From: an uncultured Psychroserpens sp.
Lineage (GTDB): Bacteria > Bacteroidota > Bacteroidia > Flavobacteriales > Flavobacteriaceae
DNA: 64,000 bases
NCBI RefSeq assembly: GCF_947492715.1
Contig: NZ_CANLNS010000009.1
Location: 1 to 64,000, forward strand
Direction of reading: 5' to 3'
A program made the translations under genes and the position numbers. Shown here in pieces: positions 1 through 7,244 of this stretch; position 1 is the first letter of the stretch, and each line of letters starts with the position of its first letter. The notes under the pieces are model-generated. The model was not told the origin of the DNA. It made no database searches and saw only the letters and a program-made list of their open reading frames with translations.

Positions 1-350
1 ATGAGCAAACGAAAGTTTGCCTATGCAATGTATTACCAGCATATCCAATTGGGATCAGCGCAGCTAATCCTTCAAGGTTGTCGAAGCTTGCTTCAGTAAA
101 TTTGTACGATAGTATTATAATTTCTTTATAAGAAAATGTAATAATAGTGATGTTAAATGCGTTAATTTTATGAGATTTTTGATTCTTCAAACAACAAATC
201 CAAAACATTTTATTTAAATTCGTCATTGTAAAGATTTCAAATTGAGTTAAACAACGTTAAACCTCACGACTCAATTGGGATTTTTATTTTTTAATTACAA
301 TTTTTTTATATCTTTAACACTTTAACTAATAAAAATTAAGAACAAGAACG
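1..350. other. Left-edge region without an assignable gene
   Basis: No gene can be supported here. On the minus strand one frame is open from the left edge to about position 214. Its distal part, positions 1-108, has coding-like composition and reads ...SFDNLEGLAALIPIGYAG..., but I do not recognise the family and the proximal part looks like AT-rich spacer. On the plus strand a short frame ends at a TAA at 97-99 and resembles nothing known to me. The rest is AT-rich leader of the exbB gene at 351, with a weak -7-like TATCTTTA at 309-316. Confidence 0.3.
240..292 (+). terminator. Hairpin with T-rich tail upstream of exbB
   Basis: The arms AATTGAGT (240-247) and ACTCAATT (269-276) can pair around a 21-base loop. 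They are followed by GGGA and a T-rich run to about 292. It could end a transcript entering from the left, or attenuate transcription into the exbB operon. The stem is AT-rich and the loop long, so support is weak. Confidence 0.3.
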
Positions 351-1130
351 ATGAAAAGACTATTTTCTATCTTAGCCATAGCATGTATCATGGCTTTCGG
401 TACTGTTAACGCAAGTACAAATGCTTACACAGTAGAAGCTGCAACTACAGCAGTTACCACTTCATTTCAAGACGAAACTCCAGCAGCAGCTGACGAAGAA
501 AAATCTTTTACGCAAGAAGTAAAAGAACGTTTTATTGAAGGTGGTCCATTTTTTATGGGAATTGTATTGCTATGTTTAATTCTAGGATTAGCTATTGCTA
601 TTGAAAGAATTATCTATTTAAATCTTGCAACTACAAATTCGAAGAAATTAACTGCTAATGTTGAAGACGCTCTTAATTCGGGTGGAATTGAAGCAGCAAA
701 AGAAGTTTGTAGAAACACAAAAGGTCCTGTTGCATCTATATTCTATCAAGGATTAGACAGAGCAGATGAAGATATTGATGCTGCTGAAAAAGCTGTTGTA
801 GCTTATGGTGGTGTTCAAATGGGACAATTAGAAAAGAATGTATCTTGGATTTCATTATTTATCGCATTAGCACCAATGCTTGGTTTCATGGGAACTGTAC
901 TTGGTATGATTGATGCCTTTGATAAAATTGAAGCTGCAGGTGACATGAACCCTTCATTAGTAGCAGGTGGTATTAAAGTAGCCTTATTAACAACAGTATT
1001 TGGTCTGATTGTTGCTATTATATTACAAATCTTTTACAATTACATTATCTCGAAAATTGATAGCATCGTTAACGATATGGAAGATGCATCTATCTCACTA
1101 ATGGATTTATTAGTAAGACATAAGAAATAA
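351..1130 (+). CDS. exbB: MotA/TolQ/ExbB family proton-channel protein
   Basis: Inner-membrane subunit of an ExbB-ExbD type channel, which uses the proton gradient to energise TonB-like transport across the outer membrane. At 259 residues it has a cleavable-looking or anchoring N-terminal hydrophobic segment (1-22). Three further membrane spans follow at about 64-90, 163-190 and 207-235. The motif PMLGFMGTVLGMIDAF in the second of these is the family signature with its conserved glycines. It is the first gene of a co-directional set with a four-helix protein (27-base gap) and two ExbD genes (8- and 11-base gaps). The ATG at 351 is the only start that keeps the N-terminal segment. The family call is secure; whether it serves TonB or another trans-envelope process is not decided by sequence. 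Confidence 0.92.
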   Translation: MKRLFSILAIACIMAFGTVNASTNAYTVEAATTAVTTSFQDETPAAADEEKSFTQEVKERFIEGGPFFMGIVLLCLILGLAIAIERIIYLNLATTNSKKLTANVEDALNSGGIEAAKEVCRNTKGPVASIFYQGLDRADEDIDAAEKAVVAYGGVQMGQLEKNVSWISLFIALAPMLGFMGTVLGMIDAFDKIEAAGDMNPSLVAGGIKVALLTTVFGLIVAIILQIFYNYIISKIDSIVNDMEDASISLMDLLVRHKK

Positions 1131-1157
1131 GAAACCAATTATTAAATCGAACATAAT

Positions 1158-1601
1158 ATGAATATTCAAAAAATAATCAAAATTGTTGCTTTAGTAATAG
1201 GTCTAATCGCAGTATTCTTCCTAGTAAGAATTATGATGTTAGGTGATGAAGCTATTGAAACAGTGCCAGATAACCAAGCTGTATTAGGTTGGTTTGCAAA
1301 TTTGGCCTATGTAGTTTTAGGAATTGCGACAGTATCTGCAGTTGTATTTAGTTTAGTAAACTTAGTAAGTAGTCCAGATAAACTTAAAAAATCTTTAATC
1401 TCTGTAGGCGTTTTTGTAGCTGTTTTGGCAGTTGCATGGTTTGCGTCATCTGGAGTTGAAAGAGCATTGGACGACGGTAAAATATTAACTGCTGGTGAAT
1501 CTCAAATGATTGAAGCAGGAATCAAGGCATTTTATATTTTAATTCTATTAGCAGCAGGCTTAATGTTGTTCTTTGGAGTTAAAAAGATGCTAAGTAAATA
1601 A
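1158..1601 (+). CDS. Four-helix integral membrane protein in the ExbB/ExbD operon
   Basis: A 147-residue protein made almost entirely of membrane spans, at about 5-27, 45-68, 76-98 and 120-144, joined by short charged loops. No catalytic motif is visible and I do not recognise a named family. It lies between the ExbB-like gene and the first ExbD-like gene, with gaps of 27 and 8 bases, so it is very probably co-transcribed. A role as an accessory or assembly subunit of the channel is an inference from position only. Confidence 0.75.
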   Translation: MNIQKIIKIVALVIGLIAVFFLVRIMMLGDEAIETVPDNQAVLGWFANLAYVVLGIATVSAVVFSLVNLVSSPDKLKKSLISVGVFVAVLAVAWFASSGVERALDDGKILTAGESQMIEAGIKAFYILILLAAGLMLFFGVKKMLSK

Positions 1602-1609
1602 AACAAATT

Positions 1610-2221
1610 ATGGCAAAACGATCAGCACCAGAAGTTAATGCAGGATCTATGGCAGATATTGCATTCTTACTTCTTATATTTTTCTTGGTAACGACAACGA
1701 TTCCTAAAGATTCTGGAATTAATCGTAAGCTCCCTCCAATTGAGGAAAACGATGAAGATGTTATTATTAAGCAAAAGAATATTTTTACTGTTTTAATTAA
1801 TGGTAAAGATCAATTATTAGTTGAAGATGAACTAATGGAGCTTAAAGATTTAAGAGCAGCGGCTATTGAGTTTTTAGATAATGGAGGTGATGGTTCTTGT
1901 GATTACTGTAATGGAAAGAAAGATCCAGCATCATCAGATAATCCAGATAAGGCCATTATTTCATTAAAGAACGAGAGAGAAACGTCGTATAAACAGTATA
2001 TTTCGGTTCAAAATGAATTGGTAGCGGCTTATAATGAATTACGTAACAGAAGAGCAAAATTAATAGGACCTAGAAGAGGATTTCCAGATATGGATTTTGT
2101 GAAGATGGAAGAGAATTTTAAAGACGCTAAGTTCACTGGTAATAGAGAGAAACTAAAAGAGATTATTGAGGAAATTAGAACAGAATATCCAGAAAAGCTC
2201 TCTGAAGTTTACACTAAATAA
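1610..2221 (+). CDS. exbD: ExbD/TolR family protein with long periplasmic insertion
   Basis: Single-span partner of ExbB. The N-terminal membrane helix contains SMADIAFLLLIFFLV, and Asp16 corresponds to the proton-carrying aspartate of the family. At 203 residues it is clearly longer than typical ExbD (about 140). The extra length lies after residue 85: it starts with a CDYC pair (Cys97, Cys100) and continues as a charged, helical stretch. It follows the four-helix protein by 8 bases and precedes a second ExbD by 11. The insertion could bind metal or form a disulfide in the periplasm, but this is speculation. Confidence 0.88.
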   Translation: MAKRSAPEVNAGSMADIAFLLLIFFLVTTTIPKDSGINRKLPPIEENDEDVIIKQKNIFTVLINGKDQLLVEDELMELKDLRAAAIEFLDNGGDGSCDYCNGKKDPASSDNPDKAIISLKNERETSYKQYISVQNELVAAYNELRNRRAKLIGPRRGFPDMDFVKMEENFKDAKFTGNREKLKEIIEEIRTEYPEKLSEVYTK

Positions 2222-2232
2222 AACACAAGAAA

Positions 2233-2709
2233 ATGTCTAAATTTAAAAATAAAAAAGACGATGCTTTACCAGCGGTAAACACAGCATCTTTGCCAGATAT
2301 TGTTTTTATGTTGTTATTTTTCTTCATGGTTGTAACAGTTATGAGAGAAGATACATTACTCATTGAAAACAAATTGCCATTGGCCGATCAGGTAGAAAAA
2401 TTGGAAAAGAAATATCCAATTAGTTATATCTATGCAGGTAGCCCAACAGCCTCTTTTCAAGAACGATATGGAAAAGAAGCGCGTTTACAACTTAACGATA
2501 AATTTGCTGAAATTGGCGAAATAGAATCTTTTATTAATGCCGAAAGATTGGCTATAAGAGAGGAGTTGAGAGATTACTTAACGGTATCATTAAAAGTTGA
2601 TAGCGAAGCAAATATGGGTATTGTTGGTGATATTAAGCAAGAACTTAGAGAGGCTAATGCCCTTAAAATTAATTATGCAACAGGTTCTGGTAGTGCATTA
2701 GACAACTAA
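2233..2709 (+). CDS. exbD: ExbD/TolR family protein, second copy
   Basis: Second ExbD-type subunit in the same operon, 158 residues, with one membrane helix near the N-terminus (about 20-38). Its SLPDIVFMLLFFFMVV motif carries the conserved Asp22, followed by a soluble periplasmic domain. It lacks the CxxC and most of the insertion of the preceding ExbD, so the two are diverged paralogues rather than a recent duplication. ExbB with two different ExbD proteins is common in Bacteroidota. A strong terminator follows 27 bases after the stop codon and closes the operon. Confidence 0.9.
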   Translation: MSKFKNKKDDALPAVNTASLPDIVFMLLFFFMVVTVMREDTLLIENKLPLADQVEKLEKKYPISYIYAGSPTASFQERYGKEARLQLNDKFAEIGEIESFINAERLAIREELRDYLTVSLKVDSEANMGIVGDIKQELREANALKINYATGSGSALDN

Positions 2710-2736
2710 CTACGAGCCTATTAATTATAAAAAAAA

Positions 2737-2762
2737 GCATCCATTTAATGGATGCTTTTTTT
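2737..2762 (+). terminator. Intrinsic terminator of the exbB-exbD operon
   Basis: Perfect 8-bp stem GCATCCAT / ATGGATGC with a 3-base loop (2737-2755), flanked by an A-run upstream and a T-run downstream. It can act in either orientation, but the only adjacent gene end is exbD. Confidence 0.9.
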
Positions 2763-2799
2763 ATTCCATCTACTCAAAATTTTTTACAGACTATTGAGT

Positions 2800-2807
2800 T
2801 ATATTTG
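2800..2807 (+). promoter_or_regulatory. -7 box of the outer-membrane protein gene at 2812
   Basis: TATATTTG matches the Bacteroidota -7 consensus TAnnTTTG exactly. It ends 4 bases before the ATG at 2812, so transcription would begin at or just inside the start codon, implying a leaderless or nearly leaderless mRNA. No TTG is seen at the expected -33 distance. Confidence 0.5.
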
Positions 2808-2811
2808 TATC

Positions 2812-3528
2812 ATGAAGCAGGTTTTATATTTAATAATTTTACTAATGTGTATGCAGTCACTGGACGCTCAAGAAGTGATTTCAAGTGAAAACGCATCAGA
2901 CTCTATCGTCGATAAGAAATACAGAGAGGATCAATTTTATATTTCTGTAACCTACAACCTGCTTGGAAAAAAACTCGATGGTGTTTCTCAAAATGGATTT
3001 TCGAGCGGATTTCACTTTGGGTTTATTAGGGATATGCCCATTAATGTAAAGCGTAACAAGGCCATAGGTTTGGGCTTAGGTTTATCAACAAACTCCTATA
3101 ATCAAACCCTACTTATTGCTGAAAATAATGGCAGCTTTAATTATTCTATATTAGATGATGACGAGACATCGTTTAGTAAGAATAAATTCACAACCTATCT
3201 CATTGAAGTGCCTTTAGAATTTAGATGGCGAACGTCAACACCAACCAATTACGATTTTTGGAGAATATATGCAGGTATTAAATTTGGCTATGTTGTATAT
3301 AGTTCCTCTAAATTTAATGGAGAACCTAATGATATTCAATTGACTAATATTGATGATTTTAATAGGATTCAATATGGTCTAACACTGAGTGCTGGATATT
3401 CTAATGTGAGTTTTCATTTGTATTACTTACTCAATCCCATTTTTGATTCTAATGCTAAACTCAGCACTACTGGTCAGTCCATTGAGATGAATGCCATTAA
3501 GATTGGACTTATATTTTATATTCTTTAA
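2812..3528 (+). CDS. Secreted outer-membrane beta-barrel protein
   Basis: A 238-residue protein with a clear signal peptide from the ATG at 2812 (MKQVLYLIILLMCMQSLDAQ). The body is rich in alternating hydrophobic and aromatic strands typical of small porin-family barrels, and ends in an aromatic/hydrophobic strand (IKIGLIFYIL). A longer reading from 2752 is possible, but it starts inside the upstream terminator and puts 20 residues before the signal peptide, so I reject it. It resembles PorT-like barrels in general character; I do not claim it is PorT. It is convergent with the next gene, 10 bases apart. Confidence 0.75.
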   Translation: MKQVLYLIILLMCMQSLDAQEVISSENASDSIVDKKYREDQFYISVTYNLLGKKLDGVSQNGFSSGFHFGFIRDMPINVKRNKAIGLGLGLSTNSYNQTLLIAENNGSFNYSILDDDETSFSKNKFTTYLIEVPLEFRWRTSTPTNYDFWRIYAGIKFGYVVYSSSKFNGEPNDIQLTNIDDFNRIQYGLTLSAGYSNVSFHLYYLLNPIFDSNAKLSTTGQSIEMNAIKIGLIFYIL

Positions 3529-3538
3529 AAATGTAAAG

Positions 3539-4177
3539 TTAAATCCAATAATTTAACAAGAGTAATTGTGGTAATAAGCCCACAAAAAAACCTACAATTA
3601 ATTCTGAAGGTGTATGAGCTTTTAGATGTAATCTTGAGGTTGCAATTGCCCCTAAAATGATACACATTAAAGCAATAGTGCCATTAATGTTTATCTTGAA
3701 ATGAATGGCTACAGCAATGGCGAACATAAAAAAACCTGCGGAGGCTATCATATGAATACTAGCTTTGAATTTCAATAAAACAAGAACAAGACAAGTGATT
3801 GTTGAAATAAGAATACCCATAAAAAAGAAGTATAATTCGGGTAATTCATCAAGAGGTAATACTCTAATCAGAACAAGTGCAATGATAAAACTATTAATGA
3901 TAAGCGGAATTCTACGTTCTGAAACATGCTCTAAGTGAAAAGATTCTACCTTCCTGAGTGTTTTTAAGAGGTAAAATAATAGAATAGGTAAAACAATGGT
4001 GAGAATAGTAATAGAAAATACTTTCGCCTTCATTCTAGGTTCAGGAACAAAGCGTGGTGTTTTTGAGAAATAAAATACAACACCCAATAACGGCATCAAT
4101 AATGGATGAAAAATATAAGATATACTTTTTAGAAATTGATCTGAAATGCGTGTCGTAAGCTGTTTACCTTCAATCAT
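3539..4177 (-). CDS. PAP2-superfamily-like integral membrane protein
   Basis: A 212-residue protein with about six membrane spans. Near the C-terminus SRLHLKAHTPSELIVG resembles the SR-x-H motif of type 2 phosphatidic acid phosphatases, but Glu replaces the usual terminal Asp. An upstream ERRIP could stand for the Arg-Pro element. The family hydrolyses lipid phosphates at the membrane; with these substitutions the activity is uncertain. Its ATG overlaps the rpoN stop by four bases (ATGA, 4174-4177), so the two are translationally coupled. Confidence 0.7.
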   Translation of the reverse strand: MIEGKQLTTRISDQFLKSISYIFHPLLMPLLGVVFYFSKTPRFVPEPRMKAKVFSITILTIVLPILLFYLLKTLRKVESFHLEHVSERRIPLIINSFIIALVLIRVLPLDELPELYFFFMGILISTITCLVLVLLKFKASIHMIASAGFFMFAIAVAIHFKININGTIALMCIILGAIATSRLHLKAHTPSELIVGFFVGLLPQLLLLNYWI

Positions 4178-5634
4178 ATTTTCTTACGTAATCTCGCTAC
4201 TGGAATATCTAACTGCTCGCGATATTTAGCAACAGTTCGGCGAGCTATCGGATAGCCTTTTTCCTTAAGAATAGTTGCTAATTTTTCATCGGTTAATGGC
4301 TTTTTCTTGTCTTCCTCTTCAATAACTGTTTCTAGTATTTTTTTAATCTCACGAGTTGATACCTCTTCACCTTGATCATTGGTCATAGATTCACTAAAAA
4401 ATTCTTTAATGAGTTTTGTTCCATAAGGTGTATCTACATATTTACTATTGGCGACACGCGAAACTGTAGATACGTCCATATCAATCTCATCGGCAATGTC
4501 TTTTAAAATCATTGGCTTTAACTTGCGTTCATCGCCTGTAAGGAAGTATTCTTTTTGATAATGCATGATAGCACTCATCGTAACAAAAAGAGTCTGTTGA
4601 CGCTGTTTAATAGCTTCAATAAACCATTTAGCAGCATCCAGTTTTTGTTTGATAAATAATACGGCGTCTTTTTGAGATTTACTTTTGTCTTTAGATTCTT
4701 TATAGCCTTTCATCATGTTGCTATACTCTCGAGACACATGCAGTTCTGGCGCATTTCTGCCATTAAGCGTTAATTCTAGTTCGCCATCTACAATTTTAAT
4801 TGCAAAATCAGGAACGACATGCTCAACTATCTTATTGTTTCCAGCGTAAGAACCACCTGGTTTTGGGTTAAGGCGCTCTATTTCTTCTATTGCATCTCTT
4901 AATTGAACTTCAGTGATGTCAAATTTTTGAAGTAATTTTTTATAATGCTTCTTTGTAAATTGATCAAAGGCTTTATCGATAATAGCGATAGCAAGCTCAA
5001 CATCTGGATGTTTATCTTTTCGGTGTAATTGAATACTTAAACACTCTTGGAGGTTTCTAGCACCAACACCAGCTGGATCTAATTGATGGACCTTAAGCAA
5101 TACTTTTTCAATAGTTTCTTCGGTAGTAAATACATTTTGAGTAAAGGCCAAATCATCCATAATATCGCTCAATGAACGTCTTATATAACCACTTTCATCA
5201 ACACTTCCAACCAAAAACTCTGCTATTTCTCGCTGCTCATCACTAAGCCTAAATGTATTTAGTTGATTTCTCAAATGCTGCGTAAATGATGTTCCTGCAG
5301 CATAAGGGACATTTTTTTCTTCATCATCAACGCTATAATTATTGGCCTGTGTACGATACTCAGGAATGTCATCATCACTCAAATATTCGTCAATGTTGAT
5401 GTCTTCTGTGTTGATGGTTTCGTTGTCATCATACTCATCGCCTGAGTTGTCAAATTCATCAAACTTGTCTTCATCTTTAGAATCTTTCCCTGTATCCAAG
5501 GCAGGATTCTCTTCTAATTCTTGTTTTATACGTTGCTCAAATGCTTGTGTAGGCAGCTGTATCAACTTCATAAGCTGAATTTGTTGTGGGGACAACTTTT
5601 GAGATAATTTAAATTGTAAATATTGTTTGAGCAT
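4174..5634 (-). CDS. rpoN: RNA polymerase sigma-54 factor
   Basis: Sigma-54, which directs RNA polymerase to -24/-12 promoters and needs an AAA+ activator. The 486-residue protein has the glutamine-rich activator-interacting region I (LSQKLSPQQIQLMKLIQLP, about 9-27). An acidic linker follows at about 48-90, then the core-binding domain, the helix-turn-helix and a C-terminal RpoN box (ARRTVAKYREQL, 464-475). All regions are present at the normal length. No activator gene or obvious -24/-12 promoter was recognised in the window. Confidence 0.96.
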   Translation of the reverse strand: MLKQYLQFKLSQKLSPQQIQLMKLIQLPTQAFEQRIKQELEENPALDTGKDSKDEDKFDEFDNSGDEYDDNETINTEDINIDEYLSDDDIPEYRTQANNYSVDDEEKNVPYAAGTSFTQHLRNQLNTFRLSDEQREIAEFLVGSVDESGYIRRSLSDIMDDLAFTQNVFTTEETIEKVLLKVHQLDPAGVGARNLQECLSIQLHRKDKHPDVELAIAIIDKAFDQFTKKHYKKLLQKFDITEVQLRDAIEEIERLNPKPGGSYAGNNKIVEHVVPDFAIKIVDGELELTLNGRNAPELHVSREYSNMMKGYKESKDKSKSQKDAVLFIKQKLDAAKWFIEAIKQRQQTLFVTMSAIMHYQKEYFLTGDERKLKPMILKDIADEIDMDVSTVSRVANSKYVDTPYGTKLIKEFFSESMTNDQGEEVSTREIKKILETVIEEEDKKKPLTDEKLATILKEKGYPIARRTVAKYREQLDIPVARLRKKI

Positions 5635-5715
5635 AATCTAAATTTGGTACAAAGTAAAGTTAAAAAAACTATTGATAATTGCTTGCAAAAACAGTGCCCT
5701 TTTATAATAATTTAA

Positions 5716-5748
5716 AAGACCTACCAGATTTTAAATCTAATAGGTCTT
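5716..5748 (-). terminator. Terminator of asnS
   Basis: Outer arms AAGACCTA (5716-5723) and TAGGTCTT (5741-5748) enclose a second short inverted pair (AGATTT/AAATCT). On the minus strand it is followed by a moderately T-rich stretch. It lies 28 bases after the asnS stop. Confidence 0.7.
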
Positions 5749-5776
5749 ATAAATAAATTTATATACTGTGATTTAA

Positions 5777-7207
5777 TTAAAACTCGGCATTTTGAGGAGT
5801 TCTAGGATAAGGAATAACATCTCTAATATTTCCCATTCCGGTAGTGAACATAACCAAACGCTCAAAACCTAATCCAAATCCAGAATGAACAGCTGTTCCG
5901 TATTTACGCAAGTCTAAATACCACCACAATTCTTCTTCTGGAATATCTAGTGCTTTCATTTTTTCTTTTAAAACCTCCAAACGTTCTTCTCGTTGTGAAC
6001 CTCCAACCATTTCTCCAATCCCTGGGAATAAGATATCCATAGCACGAACCGTTTTTCCATCTTCATTTAAGCGCATATAAAATGCTTTTATATTAGCTGG
6101 ATAATCAAACAAAATTACTGGACATTTGAAGTGTTTTTCAACTAAGAAACGTTCATGCTCACTCTGTAAATCTGCACCCCATTCTTCAATAATATATTTG
6201 AATTTCTTTTTCTTATTGGGTTTACAGTTTCTTAATATATCAATAGCTTCCGTATAGCTAACACGTTTAAAATTATTGTCTACAACAAACTTTATTTTTT
6301 CAATCAAACTCATTTCTGAGCGTTCGGCCTGAGGTTTGGTTTTTTCTTCGTTGAGTAAACGTGTTTCTAAAAACTCAAGGTCTTCTCGATTGTGTTCTAA
6401 AACATAACTCAATACCGATTTCATGAAATCTTCAGCCAAATCCATATTTCCAGCTAAATCCATAAAAGCCACTTCTGGCTCAATCATCCAAAATTCTGCT
6501 AAATGACGAGTAGTATTAGAGTTTTCAGCTCTAAACGTTGGTCCAAAAGTATATACCTTTCCAAGAGACATAGCATAAGTTTCTGCTTCTAATTGCCCAG
6601 AAACTGTTAAGTTAGTTTCCTTTCCAAAGAAATCTTGCTTGTAATCAACATGGCCTTCATCATCCAAAGGAGGATTTTTAGCATCGAGACTGGATACGCT
6701 AAACATTTCACCAGCACCTTCGGCGTCACTTCCAGTAATAATTGGTGTATGCATGTAGTAGAACCCATTCTCATTAAAGTACTTATGTACGGCAAAAGAC
6801 AATGAAGAACGCAAACGCATAACAGCGCTAAATGTATTGGTTCTTGTACGTAAATGTGCATTTTCTCTTAAGAATTCGAAGGTGTGTTTCTTGGGTTGAA
6901 TTGGGTATTCATCAGGATCAGAATCACCTAAAATAACAATAGACGACACTTGTATTTCTACTTTTTGCCCTTTTCCTTGACTTTCAACTAGGTCACCTTT
7001 AATATGAACTGCAGCGCCTGTTGTAATGCGCTTTAATAAGGCTTCATCGGTATTTTCAAAATCAACTACACACTGTATATTATTTATCGTCGAACCGTCA
7101 TTTAAAGCAATAAAACGATTGGCTCTAAATGTTCTAACCCAACCTTTAATTTCTATAGGCTGAAATGTAATATCTTGTGTTAATAGTTGTGAAACTGTAT
7201 AGCTCAT
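5777..7207 (-). CDS. asnS: Asparaginyl-tRNA synthetase
   Basis: Charges tRNA-Asn in the cytoplasm. The 476-residue protein has an N-terminal OB-fold anticodon-binding domain (about 15-110) and a class II catalytic core. Motif 2 is seen as FRAENSNTTRHLAEFWMIEPE, where the TRHLAEF run favours AsnRS over AspRS. Motif 3 is GFGLGFERLVMF near the C-terminus. Length and order are normal. A -7 box lies in the 37-base gap between it and the upstream exporter gene, so it can be transcribed on its own. Confidence 0.96.
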   Translation of the reverse strand: MSYTVSQLLTQDITFQPIEIKGWVRTFRANRFIALNDGSTINNIQCVVDFENTDEALLKRITTGAAVHIKGDLVESQGKGQKVEIQVSSIVILGDSDPDEYPIQPKKHTFEFLRENAHLRTRTNTFSAVMRLRSSLSFAVHKYFNENGFYYMHTPIITGSDAEGAGEMFSVSSLDAKNPPLDDEGHVDYKQDFFGKETNLTVSGQLEAETYAMSLGKVYTFGPTFRAENSNTTRHLAEFWMIEPEVAFMDLAGNMDLAEDFMKSVLSYVLEHNREDLEFLETRLLNEEKTKPQAERSEMSLIEKIKFVVDNNFKRVSYTEAIDILRNCKPNKKKKFKYIIEEWGADLQSEHERFLVEKHFKCPVILFDYPANIKAFYMRLNEDGKTVRAMDILFPGIGEMVGGSQREERLEVLKEKMKALDIPEEELWWYLDLRKYGTAVHSGFGLGFERLVMFTTGMGNIRDVIPYPRTPQNAEF

Positions 7208-7224
7208 TATTCTGAAATTTTATG

Positions 7225-7232
7225 CAAATATA
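7225..7232 (-). promoter_or_regulatory. -7 box of asnS
   Basis: Reads TATATTTG on the minus strand, an exact TAnnTTTG, 17 bases before the asnS ATG. No clear -33 TTG is seen; the upstream gene's coding end occupies that position. Confidence 0.5.
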
Positions 7233-7244
7233 ATTGTTATAGGT

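Noticed and set aside
2752-2811. Longer N-terminus of the barrel protein at 2812
   Set aside because: It begins within the exbD terminator stem and would bury the signal peptide.
2812-3528. Assignment of the small barrel as the T9SS component PorT
   Set aside because: Only general barrel features are visible and the gene is not in the context usually seen for PorT, so the specific name is not justified.
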